Shown: positions 8,349 to 16,664, counted from the first letter of the stretch. The stretch is 64,000 bases of DNA from Defluviitalea phaphyphila (GCF_001466305.1 NZ_JWID01000005.1:1-64000), one strand, 5' to 3'. The notes: generated from the sequence alone by a model not told the origin. Numbers and translations are program-made.

Positions 8349-9461
8349 TTGATAAATAGAAAAGAGTATTATAAAACTTTTATAATCTTAAAGCCTGATA
8401 CAAGGGGATATGCTTTAGATAATAAGGAACCGTCAGGATTTTGTAAAATTGATGCTTATGGGAATAAGGCTAAAGTACAAGTGAGTGTACAAAATTTAAA
8501 ACCTATTTCAGAGGATAGAGGATATAATATTTATTTATTAGCAAATTGCAGGGATGGAGTTAGACAAGTTTTATTAAAATCTTTTTATGTTGATGAAAAA
8601 GGAAAAAGGGATCTAAAATTTGATATGAATAGATATAATGTAGAAGGAACTAACCTATCCATAGAGGAATTTGAAGGTGTAGGAATATTAGTAGAAAAGG
8701 ATGGATATATTTTATCTCCTTTAATAGGATTTAAAAAAGAGCCATTTATGTGGAAGGTTGCAAAGAACAATGTAAAAAAGGAAACAAAAAATAAAGAATC
8801 CGATAAGTTAGAAAAAAGGGAAGAAAAAATAGAGATAAATCCTTTTACAGATAAAAAAGAAGCACAAGAAAAAAATGATATAAAAATAGAAGTAAAAAAG
8901 GAAACAGATAATAGAAATAATGTTGAAATAGAAAAAGAAGAAATAGAAATAAATAAAAATCAAGAAATAGAAAAAACAAAAGAAGAAGTAAAAAAAGAAA
9001 TTTTAGTAGATAAAGAAATAGCAGAAAATAAGAAAGATAGTATTATAGAGGAATATTTTACTCCTAATAAGAGATTATATAATTTTCAAAGGGAGAAACC
9101 TAAAAAAGAGGATTTTTTAAAAGATATCATAAATAAAAGTATAAGAATGAATCCTTTTGAAAAAGTTAATGAAGATATGGAATGGTATAGAATATCTTAT
9201 GAAGAGTTGCCCCTTATTGTAGATTATCCTTGGAGATGGTATTCTAATCCTTATCTTTTAGTAGGAGCTAAAAAATATAATCATCTTTTATTAGGGAAAA
9301 ATAAAGAGTTAAATACTTATTGTTTGGGGATACCAGATATTTATTTTCCTAAAACAAAAGAAGGGGCAAAAAGATTTGGATGTAATACCTTTTTGTGTTG
9401 TAGAGATATAAAACCTGCTCCAGGAGAATATGGATATTGGATTATAAATTTACCTATTTAA
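8349..9461 (+). CDS. Uncharacterised protein with charged low-complexity linker
   Basis: I do not recognise a named family. The 370-residue protein has no signal peptide or membrane segment. Residues 1-135 look like a beta-rich domain (FIILKPDTRGYAL, GVGILVEKDGYIL). Residues about 136-235 are a Lys/Glu-rich stretch, probably a coiled coil or flexible linker. Residues about 255-370 are a Trp/Tyr-rich domain (EDMEWYRISYEELP, YPWRWYSNPYLLVGAKKY) ending in CRDIKPAPGEYGYWI, with Cys residues close together near the end. Start is TTG behind a GGGGGAG. The place after ksgA and the spore-former background suggest a spore or envelope role, but that is only a guess. Confidence 0.75.
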   Translation: MINRKEYYKTFIILKPDTRGYALDNKEPSGFCKIDAYGNKAKVQVSVQNLKPISEDRGYNIYLLANCRDGVRQVLLKSFYVDEKGKRDLKFDMNRYNVEGTNLSIEEFEGVGILVEKDGYILSPLIGFKKEPFMWKVAKNNVKKETKNKESDKLEKREEKIEINPFTDKKEAQEKNDIKIEVKKETDNRNNVEIEKEEIEINKNQEIEKTKEEVKKEILVDKEIAENKKDSIIEEYFTPNKRLYNFQREKPKKEDFLKDIINKSIRMNPFEKVNEDMEWYRISYEELPLIVDYPWRWYSNPYLLVGAKKYNHLLLGKNKELNTYCLGIPDIYFPKTKEGAKRFGCNTFLCCRDIKPAPGEYGYWIINLPI

Positions 9462-9477
9462 TTTAAAGTAAAAATTT

Positions 9478-9504
9478 GAATGTGTTTTAACACATTCTTT
9501 TTTA
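9478..9504 (+). terminator. Intrinsic terminator of the ksgA-side transcript
   Basis: Stem GAATGTGTT (9478-9486) with AACACATTC (9489-9497), followed by six T. Confidence 0.82.
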
Positions 9505-9528
9505 TTTATGGAAAATTATAAAAATGAT

Positions 9529-9553
9529 AAAAAGGGTGAATAAACACCCTTTT
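9529..9553 (-). terminator. Intrinsic terminator of the 9559-10335 gene
   Basis: AAAAAGGGTG pairs with CACCCTTTT around a 6-base loop. Read on the - strand it is followed by a T-rich stretch just beyond the stop of the gene at 9559. Confidence 0.75.
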
Positions 9554-9558
9554 AGTTA

Positions 9559-10335
9559 TTAGTTTAATTTTTCAATATATTCTGCTGCTTCCATTACTTT
9601 ATCTTGATGAATTTTTTGAACCACATTAGTACCGTGGGTTCTACTATTTAAAAAGTGTATATCTACATGACCATCCATTCCATTATTTTTTACAGAATCT
9701 AAATTTTGTCCTGTGCCATATCCACCACTTCTTTCATCAACTATAACTATAGCTGGTTTATTATCAACTCCAGCATGGGGCATAGCAGTCATAGACCCAG
9801 CTATTAAATGTCCATCTACTTCAACTACAACAGCTCGTCTTTCCCAGCTATATTCTCCCCATATTTCCTTCATAATTTCTGTATCTTCTTTAGTTAAAGT
9901 TTCTACATCAGCATGATTTGTACCAAAAGTTCTTTTAATCATAAAAGATTTACCAGTTTTTATATCAGTAACTTTAGCATTCATACCCCTAGGGAAAATA
10001 TATTGAACTTGATTAAACCAATCTATAGCTCCATTTAAAGAAGAAGTATCATTATCATCGACAAATAAAGCACTATATGTATTTTCTCCTACAATTCCGT
10101 CTACTACAAGTCCTTTGTCTTTTTGAAAAGCTCTCACTGCATTATCAGTAATATATCCAAAATATCCTGTAGCAGTAGGATAGTTAAAGTATCCAAGTTT
10201 TTTTAATTCAGTTTGAATTTTTTTTACTTCTGTTCCACTCATACCCCTTTTTATAAGTAAGGCAGAAACATTTTGAGGAATTATAAAAAAAGATAAAACT
10301 AGAAAAATTGTAAACCATTTTTTAATAATATTCAT
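9559..10335 (-). CDS. Secreted peptidoglycan-binding protein with unassigned C-terminal domain
   Basis: Has a signal peptide of about 26 residues (KKWFTIFLVLSFFIIP, ending near VSA), then a PG_binding_1 domain (residues about 28-92, with GMSGTEVKKIQTELKKLGYF and AVRAFQKDKGLVVDGIVG). The remaining 165 residues form a domain I cannot assign. It holds several conserved-looking His and Asp (TFGTNHADVETL, HLIAGSMTAMPHAG, MDGHVDIHFLNSRTHG), a pattern that recalls a metal-dependent wall enzyme without matching any exactly. Start ATG has AGGAGGAAG on the - strand. It is a single gene with its own terminator. Confidence 0.85.
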   Translation of the reverse strand: MNIIKKWFTIFLVLSFFIIPQNVSALLIKRGMSGTEVKKIQTELKKLGYFNYPTATGYFGYITDNAVRAFQKDKGLVVDGIVGENTYSALFVDDNDTSSLNGAIDWFNQVQYIFPRGMNAKVTDIKTGKSFMIKRTFGTNHADVETLTKEDTEIMKEIWGEYSWERRAVVVEVDGHLIAGSMTAMPHAGVDNKPAIVIVDERSGGYGTGQNLDSVKNNGMDGHVDIHFLNSRTHGTNVVQKIHQDKVMEAAEYIEKLN

Positions 10336-10493
10336 GGGCTTCCTCCTGCTAGTTAGATTACATAATATGTTTACAAATTTATTTTATTATAAAATAATTA
10401 ATTTGTAAACCTTGTTTTAATACTTTTGCAATAGATAATAAGTATTTAACTTTTATTATATTTAATGCATAAAATATATAAAGGGGGGTTTTT

Positions 10494-10649
10494 ATGAAAA
10501 TACATACAAAAATTAAATTTAAAATTCGTCAATATGGATATGGTTATAAAAATATAAAATCTCATTCTAGAGAAATTGCAAAAAAAATAGGGGAAATGGA
10601 TAAGTATTTAGATGATGTGATAAATCATAAAAAAAGAAGAAAAAAATAA
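10494..10649 (+). CDS. Small basic protein of unknown function
   Basis: A 51-residue reading frame starting MKIHTKIKFKIRQYGYGYK and ending HKKRRKK. It has an excellent ribosome-binding site, AAGGGGGG (10481-10488), five bases before the ATG, and a perfect terminator overlapping its stop, which together support a real gene. The protein is highly basic with no hydrophobic segment, so it is likely cytosolic and may bind nucleic acid. No family is recognised. It is a single-gene unit between two - strand genes. Confidence 0.65.
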   Translation: MKIHTKIKFKIRQYGYGYKNIKSHSREIAKKIGEMDKYLDDVINHKKRRKK

Positions 10650-10671
10650 AATCAACCAAAGGGTTGATTTT
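10648..10671. terminator. Bidirectional terminator
   Basis: Stem 10648-10657 with 10662-10671 around a 4-base loop (core TCAACC / GGTTGA). It serves the small gene on + and the CPBP gene on -. Confidence 0.82.
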
Positions 10672-10675
10672 ATAA

Positions 10676-11650
10676 TTAATCAATTAATGATTTTAAAAAT
10701 TTAGTTATATTTTCTAAATTTAATATAAAGGTCATAAAAGAGATATACAAAGCAATAGATGCCCAAACAGGCCAATTAAATACCTTTTCATTAGAAGGCA
10801 TATTTAAAGAAGTTATATTATTGTTAACTAAATTTTTATTTTTATAAATATTTCTTAAGGTATATATTAGTCCAATAGCTATGGGGGTTATAAATAGTGC
10901 AATAACAAAAATGAAGACTACTCCCATTAATTTATCCATAAATGTAACATTTTCAATTAAATTCGCTGTATTTTGGTTTGTATTTTGGCTGATATAAGTA
11001 ATAAATTTTTGCATTAAAAATTGAGAACCATTAATAGTAAAATGTGCTACCATAGAAGGTATTATAGAGTTAGTTAATCTAACTATATAAGCAAATAAAG
11101 CTCCAAGGGCAAAGGTATATAAAAATTGTTGAAAATTAAGGTGCAACATTGCAAAAAATAATCCATTTAAGAGTATAGCTTTTTTTATGTCAATATTATC
11201 ATAGCCAGATAAAAAAATACCTCTCATAGTTATTTCTTCACAAATAGCAGGAGTTAGGGCAATTACTAAAAACATTAAAATAGTAGGATAATTATTTAGT
11301 TTATTTATTACTTCTGCGATGTCATTATTAAAAAATAATCCCGTGATAGATGATAGAAACATCATAAATGGTTGGATAAATATAGAAATAGATACGGATA
11401 ATAAAATAGTAGTAAAACCAGGCCAATTAAGTCTTAGAGTTTTTTTAATAGATTCTTTTGTAATTATAAAATATATTATAGAAGGAATTATTAAAAATAA
11501 AATTTGATTTATAACAAGCAAAAGGGGATATGGTAAATTACTAAACCATGGAAATAAAAAATAACTTAAAATGGATAAACATATGCTACCTAAACTTCCA
11601 AGAAGAATTAAAATAAATACAAATATATTGGCTTTAAGAACTTTATTCAT
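10676..11650 (-). CDS. CPBP-family intramembrane metalloprotease
   Basis: A 324-residue polytopic membrane protein of the CAAX prenyl protease/bacteriocin-processing (CPBP) family. The family's three motifs are visible: EEITMRG (glutamate pair plus Arg), AMLHLNFQQFLYTFALGALFAYIV (first His) and IIPSMVAHFTIN (second His). Family members process peptides or act in immunity and regulation; the substrate here is unknown. The ATG has GAGGTGAA on the - strand. It is monocistronic and lies divergent from trxA. Confidence 0.85.
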   Translation of the reverse strand: MNKVLKANIFVFILILLGSLGSICLSILSYFLFPWFSNLPYPLLLVINQILFLIIPSIIYFIITKESIKKTLRLNWPGFTTILLSVSISIFIQPFMMFLSSITGLFFNNDIAEVINKLNNYPTILMFLVIALTPAICEEITMRGIFLSGYDNIDIKKAILLNGLFFAMLHLNFQQFLYTFALGALFAYIVRLTNSIIPSMVAHFTINGSQFLMQKFITYISQNTNQNTANLIENVTFMDKLMGVVFIFVIALFITPIAIGLIYTLRNIYKNKNLVNNNITSLNMPSNEKVFNWPVWASIALYISFMTFILNLENITKFLKSLID

Positions 11651-11717
11651 TATTTCACCTCAAATAATATTTTTATGACATGATAACAAATAAATAAATA
11701 ATCATCCAGATAAAAGG

Positions 11718-11746
11718 TTGCAAAAATCAATATATTATAATATAAT
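11718..11746 (+). promoter_or_regulatory. Sigma-A-like promoter of trxA
   Basis: TTGCAA (11718-11723), 17 bases, TATAAT (11741-11746). Its position also shows that translation must start downstream, at 11778. Confidence 0.65.
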
Positions 11747-11777
11747 AATATTAAAGAATAGTAAGGAGGGATTTAGT

Positions 11778-12095
11778 ATGGCAATGCAATTTACAGATTC
11801 AAATTTTGAAAAAGAAGTTCTTGAATATAAAGGTACAGTTTTAGTTGATTTTTTTGCAGTATGGTGTGGACCTTGTAAAATGATGAGTCCTATAATAGAT
11901 GAACTTTCTACTAAATATGAAGGTAAAGTTAAAATAGGAAAATTAAATGTCGATGAAGAACCAAGTACAGCGGCTAAATACGGAATAATGAGTATTCCTA
12001 CTATAATGATATTTAAGGATGGAAAAGTAGTAGATAAAGTAGTAGGAGCTCTACCAAAACAAGAATTAGAAAATCGTTTAAGTAAATGGATGTAA
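11778..12095 (+). CDS. trxA: Thioredoxin
   Basis: Dithiol-disulfide oxidoreductase of 105 residues with the active site WCGPC at residues 29-33 and the conserved cis-proline region SIPT. Reduced by thioredoxin reductase, it serves cytoplasmic disulfide reduction. An upstream in-frame start would add 20 residues, but AAGGAGGG (11763-11770) lies seven bases before ATG 11778 and the promoter overlaps the upstream frame, so the short form is right. Single gene with its own promoter and terminator. Confidence 0.96.
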   Translation: MAMQFTDSNFEKEVLEYKGTVLVDFFAVWCGPCKMMSPIIDELSTKYEGKVKIGKLNVDEEPSTAAKYGIMSIPTIMIFKDGKVVDKVVGALPKQELENRLSKWM

Positions 12096-12119
12096 AAGGG
12101 ATTAATTAATCCCTTTTTT
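12093..12119. terminator. Bidirectional terminator between trxA and the AI-2E permease gene
   Basis: Near-perfect palindrome AAAAGGGATTAATTAATCCC with T on the right and A on the left, overlapping both stop codons. Confidence 0.85.
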
Positions 12120-13262
12120 ATTTAGTCTTTTTTCTATCCATTTATTAAATAATGACCTAAAGACAGCAAATGCAGGTACTCCTATTAGCATTCCTAACAC
12201 TCCAAATAATGCTCCACCTACTATAATAGCAAATATAACCCAAAAGGGACTAAGACCTGTAGAATCTCCTAATATTTTAGGCCCTAAAATAATGCCATCA
12301 AATTGTTGTAGGGCAAATATAAATAAGCTAACCCAAAGGGCTTTTATAGGACTTATAAAAAGAGTAATTAATACCGCAGGAATTGCTCCTATAAAAGGGC
12401 CAAAATAAGGAATCATATTTGTAATACCAACAATTACTGAGATAAGCAAGGCATAGGGATTTTTTAAAAATAGCATGCCGATAAAACATAAAACTCCCAT
12501 TATAAAAGAATCAATAAATTTTCCAACAAAGAAGCGGTTAAACATATAGTGACTTTCTTTAGCAATCTCAATTATTTTGTCAGCAGTTTTAACTTTAAAT
12601 AAAGCATATATAAAATTTTTAAGTTTTTCAATAAATTTTTCCTTTTCATTTAATAAATAAAAGCCTATCATAAGTCCTAATAAAAGATTTAAAAGACTAG
12701 ATGTAATTCCTAAGGCACTATTAATAATATATGTAAAGATTCGATTAAATACCAAACTAGATTGTTGTATTAAGGAATTTATATTATTATCAAATATAGA
12801 TTTAAAGTCATAATATTCCAGATATCCAGAATTAGATAAGAAATTTTCAAGTTCATTTTCTAATATTATAAGATTTTCTGGAAGTTTTTGAAATAGATCT
12901 ATAATACTTTGAGAAATTTGAGGAATAACATAAATAAATGTAAGACTTAAAAATCCAAATACAGTTACATATACAATTAGAATAGAAAGAATACGTCTAA
13001 GTCTAGAATAACCTTTGCGTTTATCTAATATTTGAAGCCATTTTTCTACTTTATTAATGGCGGGACTTAAAATATAAGCAATAAAAAATCCATATATAAA
13101 AGGAGACAATATACTAAAAACTTCTTTAAAAAATAAAGAAATATAATTAGAAATTATATCTATATTACCTATAATTTTTTCAAATAAAACAGTCATAGCT
13201 AAAACTAAAAAAGCATAAAAAGATATTTTAAAATAATTTGTGTCCCAGGGTACTTTTTTCAT
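12102..13262 (-). CDS. AI-2E family transporter (PerM/YdbI-like)
   Basis: A 386-residue membrane protein with the usual eight-helix pattern of the AI-2E exporter superfamily: two N-terminal helices, a soluble region at about residues 110-190 and a C-terminal bundle with NMIPYFGPFIGAIPA and QQFDGIILGPKILGDSTGL. Family functions include autoinducer-2 export and Na+/H+ exchange; the substrate here is unknown. An in-frame Met upstream would add 14 residues, but AGGAGG on the - strand favours the Met before KKVPWDTN. A second member of the superfamily, ytvI, lies 850 bases away. Confidence 0.85.
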   Translation of the reverse strand: MKKVPWDTNYFKISFYAFLVLAMTVLFEKIIGNIDIISNYISLFFKEVFSILSPFIYGFFIAYILSPAINKVEKWLQILDKRKGYSRLRRILSILIVYVTVFGFLSLTFIYVIPQISQSIIDLFQKLPENLIILENELENFLSNSGYLEYYDFKSIFDNNINSLIQQSSLVFNRIFTYIINSALGITSSLLNLLLGLMIGFYLLNEKEKFIEKLKNFIYALFKVKTADKIIEIAKESHYMFNRFFVGKFIDSFIMGVLCFIGMLFLKNPYALLISVIVGITNMIPYFGPFIGAIPAVLITLFISPIKALWVSLFIFALQQFDGIILGPKILGDSTGLSPFWVIFAIIVGGALFGVLGMLIGVPAFAVFRSLFNKWIEKRLNKKGIN

Positions 13263-13348
13263 GATATTCCTCCTATTGTAACTGTAATAACTATACAGTA
13301 TCATAGTATAAAATCGTGGTCAATGGGTTTAAATTTTAAAATTGGGTA

Positions 13349-13377
13349 TTGCAAAAAATAATTTTAAGTGTTATAAT
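13349..13377 (+). promoter_or_regulatory. Promoter of the tRNA-Lys/tRNA-Leu transcript
   Basis: TTGCAA (13349-13354), 17 bases, then TATAAT (13372-13377) preceded by TG one base upstream (extended -10). The start point would be near 13384, just before the tRNA-Lys gene. Confidence 0.75.
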
Positions 13378-13397
13378 ACCCATTGCGTAGAAAATCT

Positions 13398-13470
13398 GCA
13401 CCATTAGCTCAGTTGGTAGAGCACCTGACTCTTAATCAGGGTGTCCAGGGTTCGAGCCCCTGATGGTGTA
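13398..13470 (+). tRNA. tRNA-Lys (anticodon CTT)
   Basis: A 73-nt cloverleaf. The acceptor arm GCACCAT pairs with ATGGTGT (one G-U), the D arm has AGCTCAGTTGGTAGAGC, the anticodon loop is CTCTTAA with CTT at 13431-13433, and the T arm holds GGTTCGAGCC. The discriminator is A and no CCA is encoded, so CCA must be added by the cca product. Confidence 0.95.
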
Positions 13471-13474
13471 CTTT

Positions 13475-13560
13475 GCGATTGTGGCGGAATTGGCATACGC
13501 GCTAGACTAAGGATCTAGTGTCCACTTACGGACTTGGGGGTTCGAGTCCCCCCAATCGCA
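13475..13560 (+). tRNA. tRNA-Leu (anticodon AAG)
   Basis: An 86-nt class II tRNA with a long variable arm (TGTCCACTTACGGACTT region). The acceptor GCGATTG pairs with CAATCGC. The anticodon stem CTAGA/TCTAG encloses loop CTAAGGA, so the anticodon is AAG at 13509-13511. A34 would need deamination to inosine. No CCA is encoded. It lies four bases after tRNA-Lys in the same transcript. Confidence 0.93.
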
Positions 13561-13571
13561 TTTTATAAAGT

Positions 13572-13621
13572 AAATAATTAGGGGTATTTAGCTGGAGTAG
13601 CTAGGTATCCTTAATTTATTT
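13572..13621 (+). other. Large imperfect hairpin downstream of the tRNA pair
   Basis: The left arm (13572-13593) and right arm (13599-13621) pair over about 22 positions, with some wobble pairs and one bulge, around the loop GGAGT. No T run follows, so it is not a terminator by itself. It may be a processing or stability element of the tRNA transcript, or a repeat. Confidence 0.5.
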
Positions 13622-13634
13622 TGCAGAAAAAGTC

Positions 13635-13673
13635 AAAGAGGATATACCTATTTTAGGTATGTCCTCTTTTTTT
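13635..13673. terminator. Terminator after the tRNA genes
   Basis: Stem of AAAGAGGA-ATACCT with AGGTAT-TCCTCTTT, interrupted by one mismatch, around a 5-base loop and followed by seven T. The left flank is A-rich, so it could also serve the small - strand frame at 13684. Confidence 0.85.
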
Positions 13674-13683
13674 GGTATATATT

Positions 13684-13872
13684 TCATTCATTATTAATCT
13701 CTATTCCTAATCTATTCATATAAATAGGTAAGATAATTGTATATATTAATAAAAAGCCACCCATCCAATGCATTATCATATATTTTTTTATACTTATATC
13801 AAAATTATTAAATTGATTTATATGCAAAGACAAAAACTGTATAAATCTATTATTATTAATTTTTATATTCAT
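13684..13872 (-). CDS. Possible small membrane protein
   Basis: A 62-residue frame with one clear hydrophobic segment (WMGGFLLIYTIILPIYM, residues 36-52) and an Asn/Ile-rich N-terminus. Its ribosome-binding site is weak (AGGATGAG, seven bases before the start), and no family is recognised. The stop is placed next to a terminator that could work on this strand. In such AT-rich DNA a chance frame of this size is possible. Confidence 0.3.
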   Translation of the reverse strand: MNIKINNNRFIQFLSLHINQFNNFDISIKKYMIMHWMGGFLLIYTIILPIYMNRLGIEINNE

Positions 13873-14057
13873 CTTAATCTCATCCTAAGCATGTTAAATA
13901 TAAGTTAATACATTTAATTCTTATTTCGTAAAAGAAAAAATGAATAACAAGATAATGATATATTATACCATAAAATATATTTAATGTTAAAAATATTTTT
14001 ATTACTTAAAATAAACTTAGTATATACTAAAATCGTATTTATAAATAACATAATTTA

Positions 14058-14086
14058 TTGAACAAATATGCCAAATTTTGTATTAT
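14058..14086 (+). promoter_or_regulatory. Sigma-A-like promoter of ytvI
   Basis: TTGAAC (14058-14063), 17 bases, TATTAT (14081-14086). The perfect 14-bp palindrome TTAGTATATACTAA at 14017-14030 lies 28 bases upstream of the -35 hexamer and could be an operator. Confidence 0.5.
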
Positions 14087-14117
14087 ATAAGTAAATATAA
14101 ATTAAAAGGAGAATGTT

Positions 14118-15185
14118 ATGAGAGAGTTTTATAAGAAAAATAGACAAACCATAAATAAATTAATTGTTTTAATATTAATAATACTAGGATTATATTTATT
14201 TTTTAAGTATGTATTTTCTTATGTTGCTCCTTTTGTTTTTGCATGGATTCTTTCTTCTTTAATAGAACCTTTAGTAAGATGGTTTAATAAAAAATGTAAG
14301 CTGTCTAGAGGAATCTCTAGTATATTATCTATTCTTATAGTCTTAATTTTTATTGGAAGTGGACTAGTAATGATAATAATAAAGATAATTCAAGAAGCTC
14401 AAGGCTTTTTAAGAGATTTTCCTAAATATTATTATAATTTTATAAATACTATTGAAAATATAAGAGATAAAGCAGAAGGATTAATTTTTGGACTACCTAT
14501 TCAAGTTCAAGGAATATTGAAAAATGGATTGGATAGTATATTAAATATTTTCCCAACGGTTTTAGGGCCTGGAGTTGGAAAAGGTTCTATAAATTTTGTT
14601 ATTGCTCTTCCTAATGCTCTATTTGTTAGTATAGTAACAATAATTGCCACATTTTTTATGAGTAAAGATAGGGAAAAAATATATGCTTTTATTGAAAGAC
14701 AGATGCCAAAATCTTGGATAAGAAAAATAGATATGATAAGAAGAGATTTGTTTGGAGCTTTACTTGGATATGTAAGAACTCAATTTATTTTAATGATATT
14801 TGTTTCTACTATTTCCATTATAGGCCTTATAATTCTTGGATTTAAATATGCACTTTTAATAGGAATAATAATAGGTATTGTAGATGCTTTTCCTATACTT
14901 GGTAGTGGAACGATTTTAATTCCTTGGGCAATTTATCATGGAATTAATAGAAATATATATGAAGCTTTAGGGTTATTAATTATATATGGAATAGTTGTTT
15001 TATTTAGACAAATGCTAGAACCTAAGGTTTTAGGAAGTCAAATAGGAGTATATCCCTTAGTAACTTTAATGGGAATGTACATAGGAATTAAAATATTTGG
15101 ATTTATAGGTATTATTATAGGACCTATTTTCATAATTTTCTTAAAAACGATGCAAAAGTTAGGTATCATTCATCAGTGGAAATAA
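14118..15185 (+). CDS. ytvI: Sporulation integral membrane protein YtvI
   Basis: A 355-residue AI-2E-superfamily membrane protein with eight predicted helices. The N-terminal FKYVFSYVAPFVFAWILSSL, the central TFFMSKDREKI and the C-terminal VDAFPILGSGTILIPWAI and RQMLEPKVLGSQIGVYPL are the pattern of the YtvI subgroup, which is made during sporulation. Its exact role is not known. The ATG follows AAAGGAG (14105-14111). It is separated from the fumarase genes by only 60 bases, but those seem to have their own promoter. Confidence 0.85.
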   Translation: MREFYKKNRQTINKLIVLILIILGLYLFFKYVFSYVAPFVFAWILSSLIEPLVRWFNKKCKLSRGISSILSILIVLIFIGSGLVMIIIKIIQEAQGFLRDFPKYYYNFINTIENIRDKAEGLIFGLPIQVQGILKNGLDSILNIFPTVLGPGVGKGSINFVIALPNALFVSIVTIIATFFMSKDREKIYAFIERQMPKSWIRKIDMIRRDLFGALLGYVRTQFILMIFVSTISIIGLIILGFKYALLIGIIIGIVDAFPILGSGTILIPWAIYHGINRNIYEALGLLIIYGIVVLFRQMLEPKVLGSQIGVYPLVTLMGMYIGIKIFGFIGIIIGPIFIIFLKTMQKLGIIHQWK

Positions 15186-15193
15186 TATAAAAC

Positions 15194-15222
15194 TTGTATA
15201 ATATTCATACTTAATTTATAAT
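15194..15222 (+). promoter_or_regulatory. Sigma-A-like promoter of the fumarase operon
   Basis: TTGTAT (15194-15199), 17 bases, TATAAT (15217-15222). Transcription would start near 15229, giving a very short leader. Confidence 0.45.
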
Positions 15223-15248
15223 TAAAAAAAAACAAATGAGGTGTCATG

Positions 15249-16091
15249 GTGAGAGAAGTACATGTAAAAGAGATCGAACAAGCGGTATCAAAGCTTTGTA
15301 TGGAGGCTAATTTTCATTTATCAAAAGATATAAAAGAAAGTTTAGAAAAATCAAGAGAGGAAGAAATAAGTCCTCTAGGGGAAAATATATTAGAAGATAT
15401 AATAGAAAATGCTAATATAGCTAGTAAAAAAGAGATTCCCATATGTCAAGACACAGGAACTGCTGTTGTATTTATTGAAATAGGTCAAGATGTACATATA
15501 ATAGGAGGAGATTTAGAAGAAGCTATTCAAAATGGTATAAGAAAAGGATATAGTGAAGGTTTTCTTCGAAAATCTATAGTAGAAGATCCATTAATAAGAG
15601 TTAATACAAAGGATAATACTCCTGGAATTATTCATTATTTGATAGTTAAAGGAGATAAAATAAAGATTACTTTAGCACCTAAGGGTGGGGGCAGTGAAAA
15701 TATGAGTGCCCTTAAGATGCTAAAACCTGCTGATGGAGTAGAAGGAGTAGAAAAATTTGTTTTAGAAACGGTGGATAAAGCAGGTCCTAATGCCTGTCCA
15801 CCTTTAGTTGTGGGAGTAGGAATTGGCGGCAATTTTGAGATGGCGGCTTTTCTTGCTAAAAAAGCTTTGATAAGGCCTATAGATAAAAGTAATCCTAAAA
15901 AGCATATAAAAGAAATGGAAGAAAGGCTTTTAAATAAAATAAATACCTTAGGAATTGGTCCACAAGGGCTAGGGGGGAAAATTACAGCTCTAGGAGTAAA
16001 TATTGAAGTCTTTCCAACTCATATAGCTAGTTTACCAGTAGCTGTTAATATAAGTTGTCATGTTACAAGACATAAAACCATAGTTTTATAG
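15249..16091 (+). CDS. Fumarate hydratase (class I), alpha subunit
   Basis: Large subunit of the oxygen-sensitive [4Fe-4S] fumarase (or the related L(+)-tartrate dehydratase). Three cysteines in the family positions, in [11 protein letters not shown] (about residue 66), [13 protein letters not shown] (183) and SCHVTRHK (270), should hold the cluster. The 280-residue length is normal. ATG 15246 is also in frame, but GTG 15249 is better spaced from GAGGTG and gives the usual N-terminus MREVHVKEI. The beta subunit follows within 10 bases. Fumarase is more likely than tartrate dehydratase in a clostridium, but sequence reading alone does not settle it. Confidence 0.9.
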   Translation: MREVHVKEIEQAVSKLCMEANFHLSKDIKESLEKSREEEISPLGENILEDIIENANIASKKEIPICQDTGTAVVFIEIGQDVHIIGGDLEEAIQNGIRKGYSEGFLRKSIVEDPLIRVNTKDNTPGIIHYLIVKGDKIKITLAPKGGGSENMSALKMLKPADGVEGVEKFVLETVDKAGPNACPPLVVGVGIGGNFEMAAFLAKKALIRPIDKSNPKKHIKEMEERLLNKINTLGIGPQGLGGKITALGVNIEVFPTHIASLPVAVNISCHVTRHKTIVL

Positions 16092-16100
16092 GGGGCAATC

Positions 16101-16664
16101 ATGGAAAAAAGAATATCATTACCACTAAAAGAAGATGTTATATTAGATTTAAAAGCAGGAGATAAAGTACTTTTATCAGGAACTATATATACAGGAAGAG
16201 ATGCAGCTCATAAAAGAATGATAGAGGCATTAAATAAAGGTGAAGATTTGCCAATAGATATTAATGGGCAAGTAATATATTATGTAGGGCCTTGTCCAGC
16301 CAAGGAAAATGAAGTGATTGGAAGTTGCGGCCCTACAACTAGTGGAAGAATGGATGTCTATACTCCAGCTATATTAGAGCAGGGATTAAAAGGTATGATT
16401 GGAAAAGGCGAAAGAAGTAAGTCTGTTATAGAATCTATGAAAAAGAATAAAGCAATATATTTTACAGCTATTGGGGGGGCAGGAGCTCTTTTAGCTGATA
16501 GAGTAAAGGCTGCAGAGGTAGTTGCTTATAATGACTTAGGAGCAGAAGCTATTTATAAATTGGAAGTAGAAGATTTTCCTGTAATAGTTACTATTGATTG
16601 TGAAGGTAATAATTTATATGATACTCAAAAGGAAAGATATAAAGAATTATTAAATCAAAAATAA
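16101..16664 (+). CDS. Fumarate hydratase (class I), beta subunit
   Basis: Small subunit of 187 residues that completes the substrate site of the two-subunit class I hydro-lyase. Recognisable segments are [41 protein letters not shown] and [13 protein letters not shown]. It starts 9 bases after the alpha subunit with GGGGGC upstream. With the alpha subunit it interconverts malate and fumarate. A ligase and an ACT protein follow closely, so all four may be one operon. Confidence 0.9.
   Translation: MEKRISLPLKEDVILDLKAGDKVLLSGTIYTGRDAAHKRMIEALNKGEDLPIDINGQVIYYVGPCPAKENEVIGSCGPTTSGRMDVYTPAILEQGLKGMIGKGERSKSVIESMKKNKAIYFTAIGGAGALLADRVKAAEVVAYNDLGAEAIYKLEVEDFPVIVTIDCEGNNLYDTQKERYKELLNQK

Noticed and set aside
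11718-11777. Extended thioredoxin N-terminus
   Set aside because: It overlaps the promoter and lacks a ribosome-binding site; the standard 105-residue form is well supported.
13321-13385. CAATGGGT and ACCCATTG inverted repeat around the tRNA promoter
   Set aside because: The arms are 49 bases apart and short; nothing else supports an operator.
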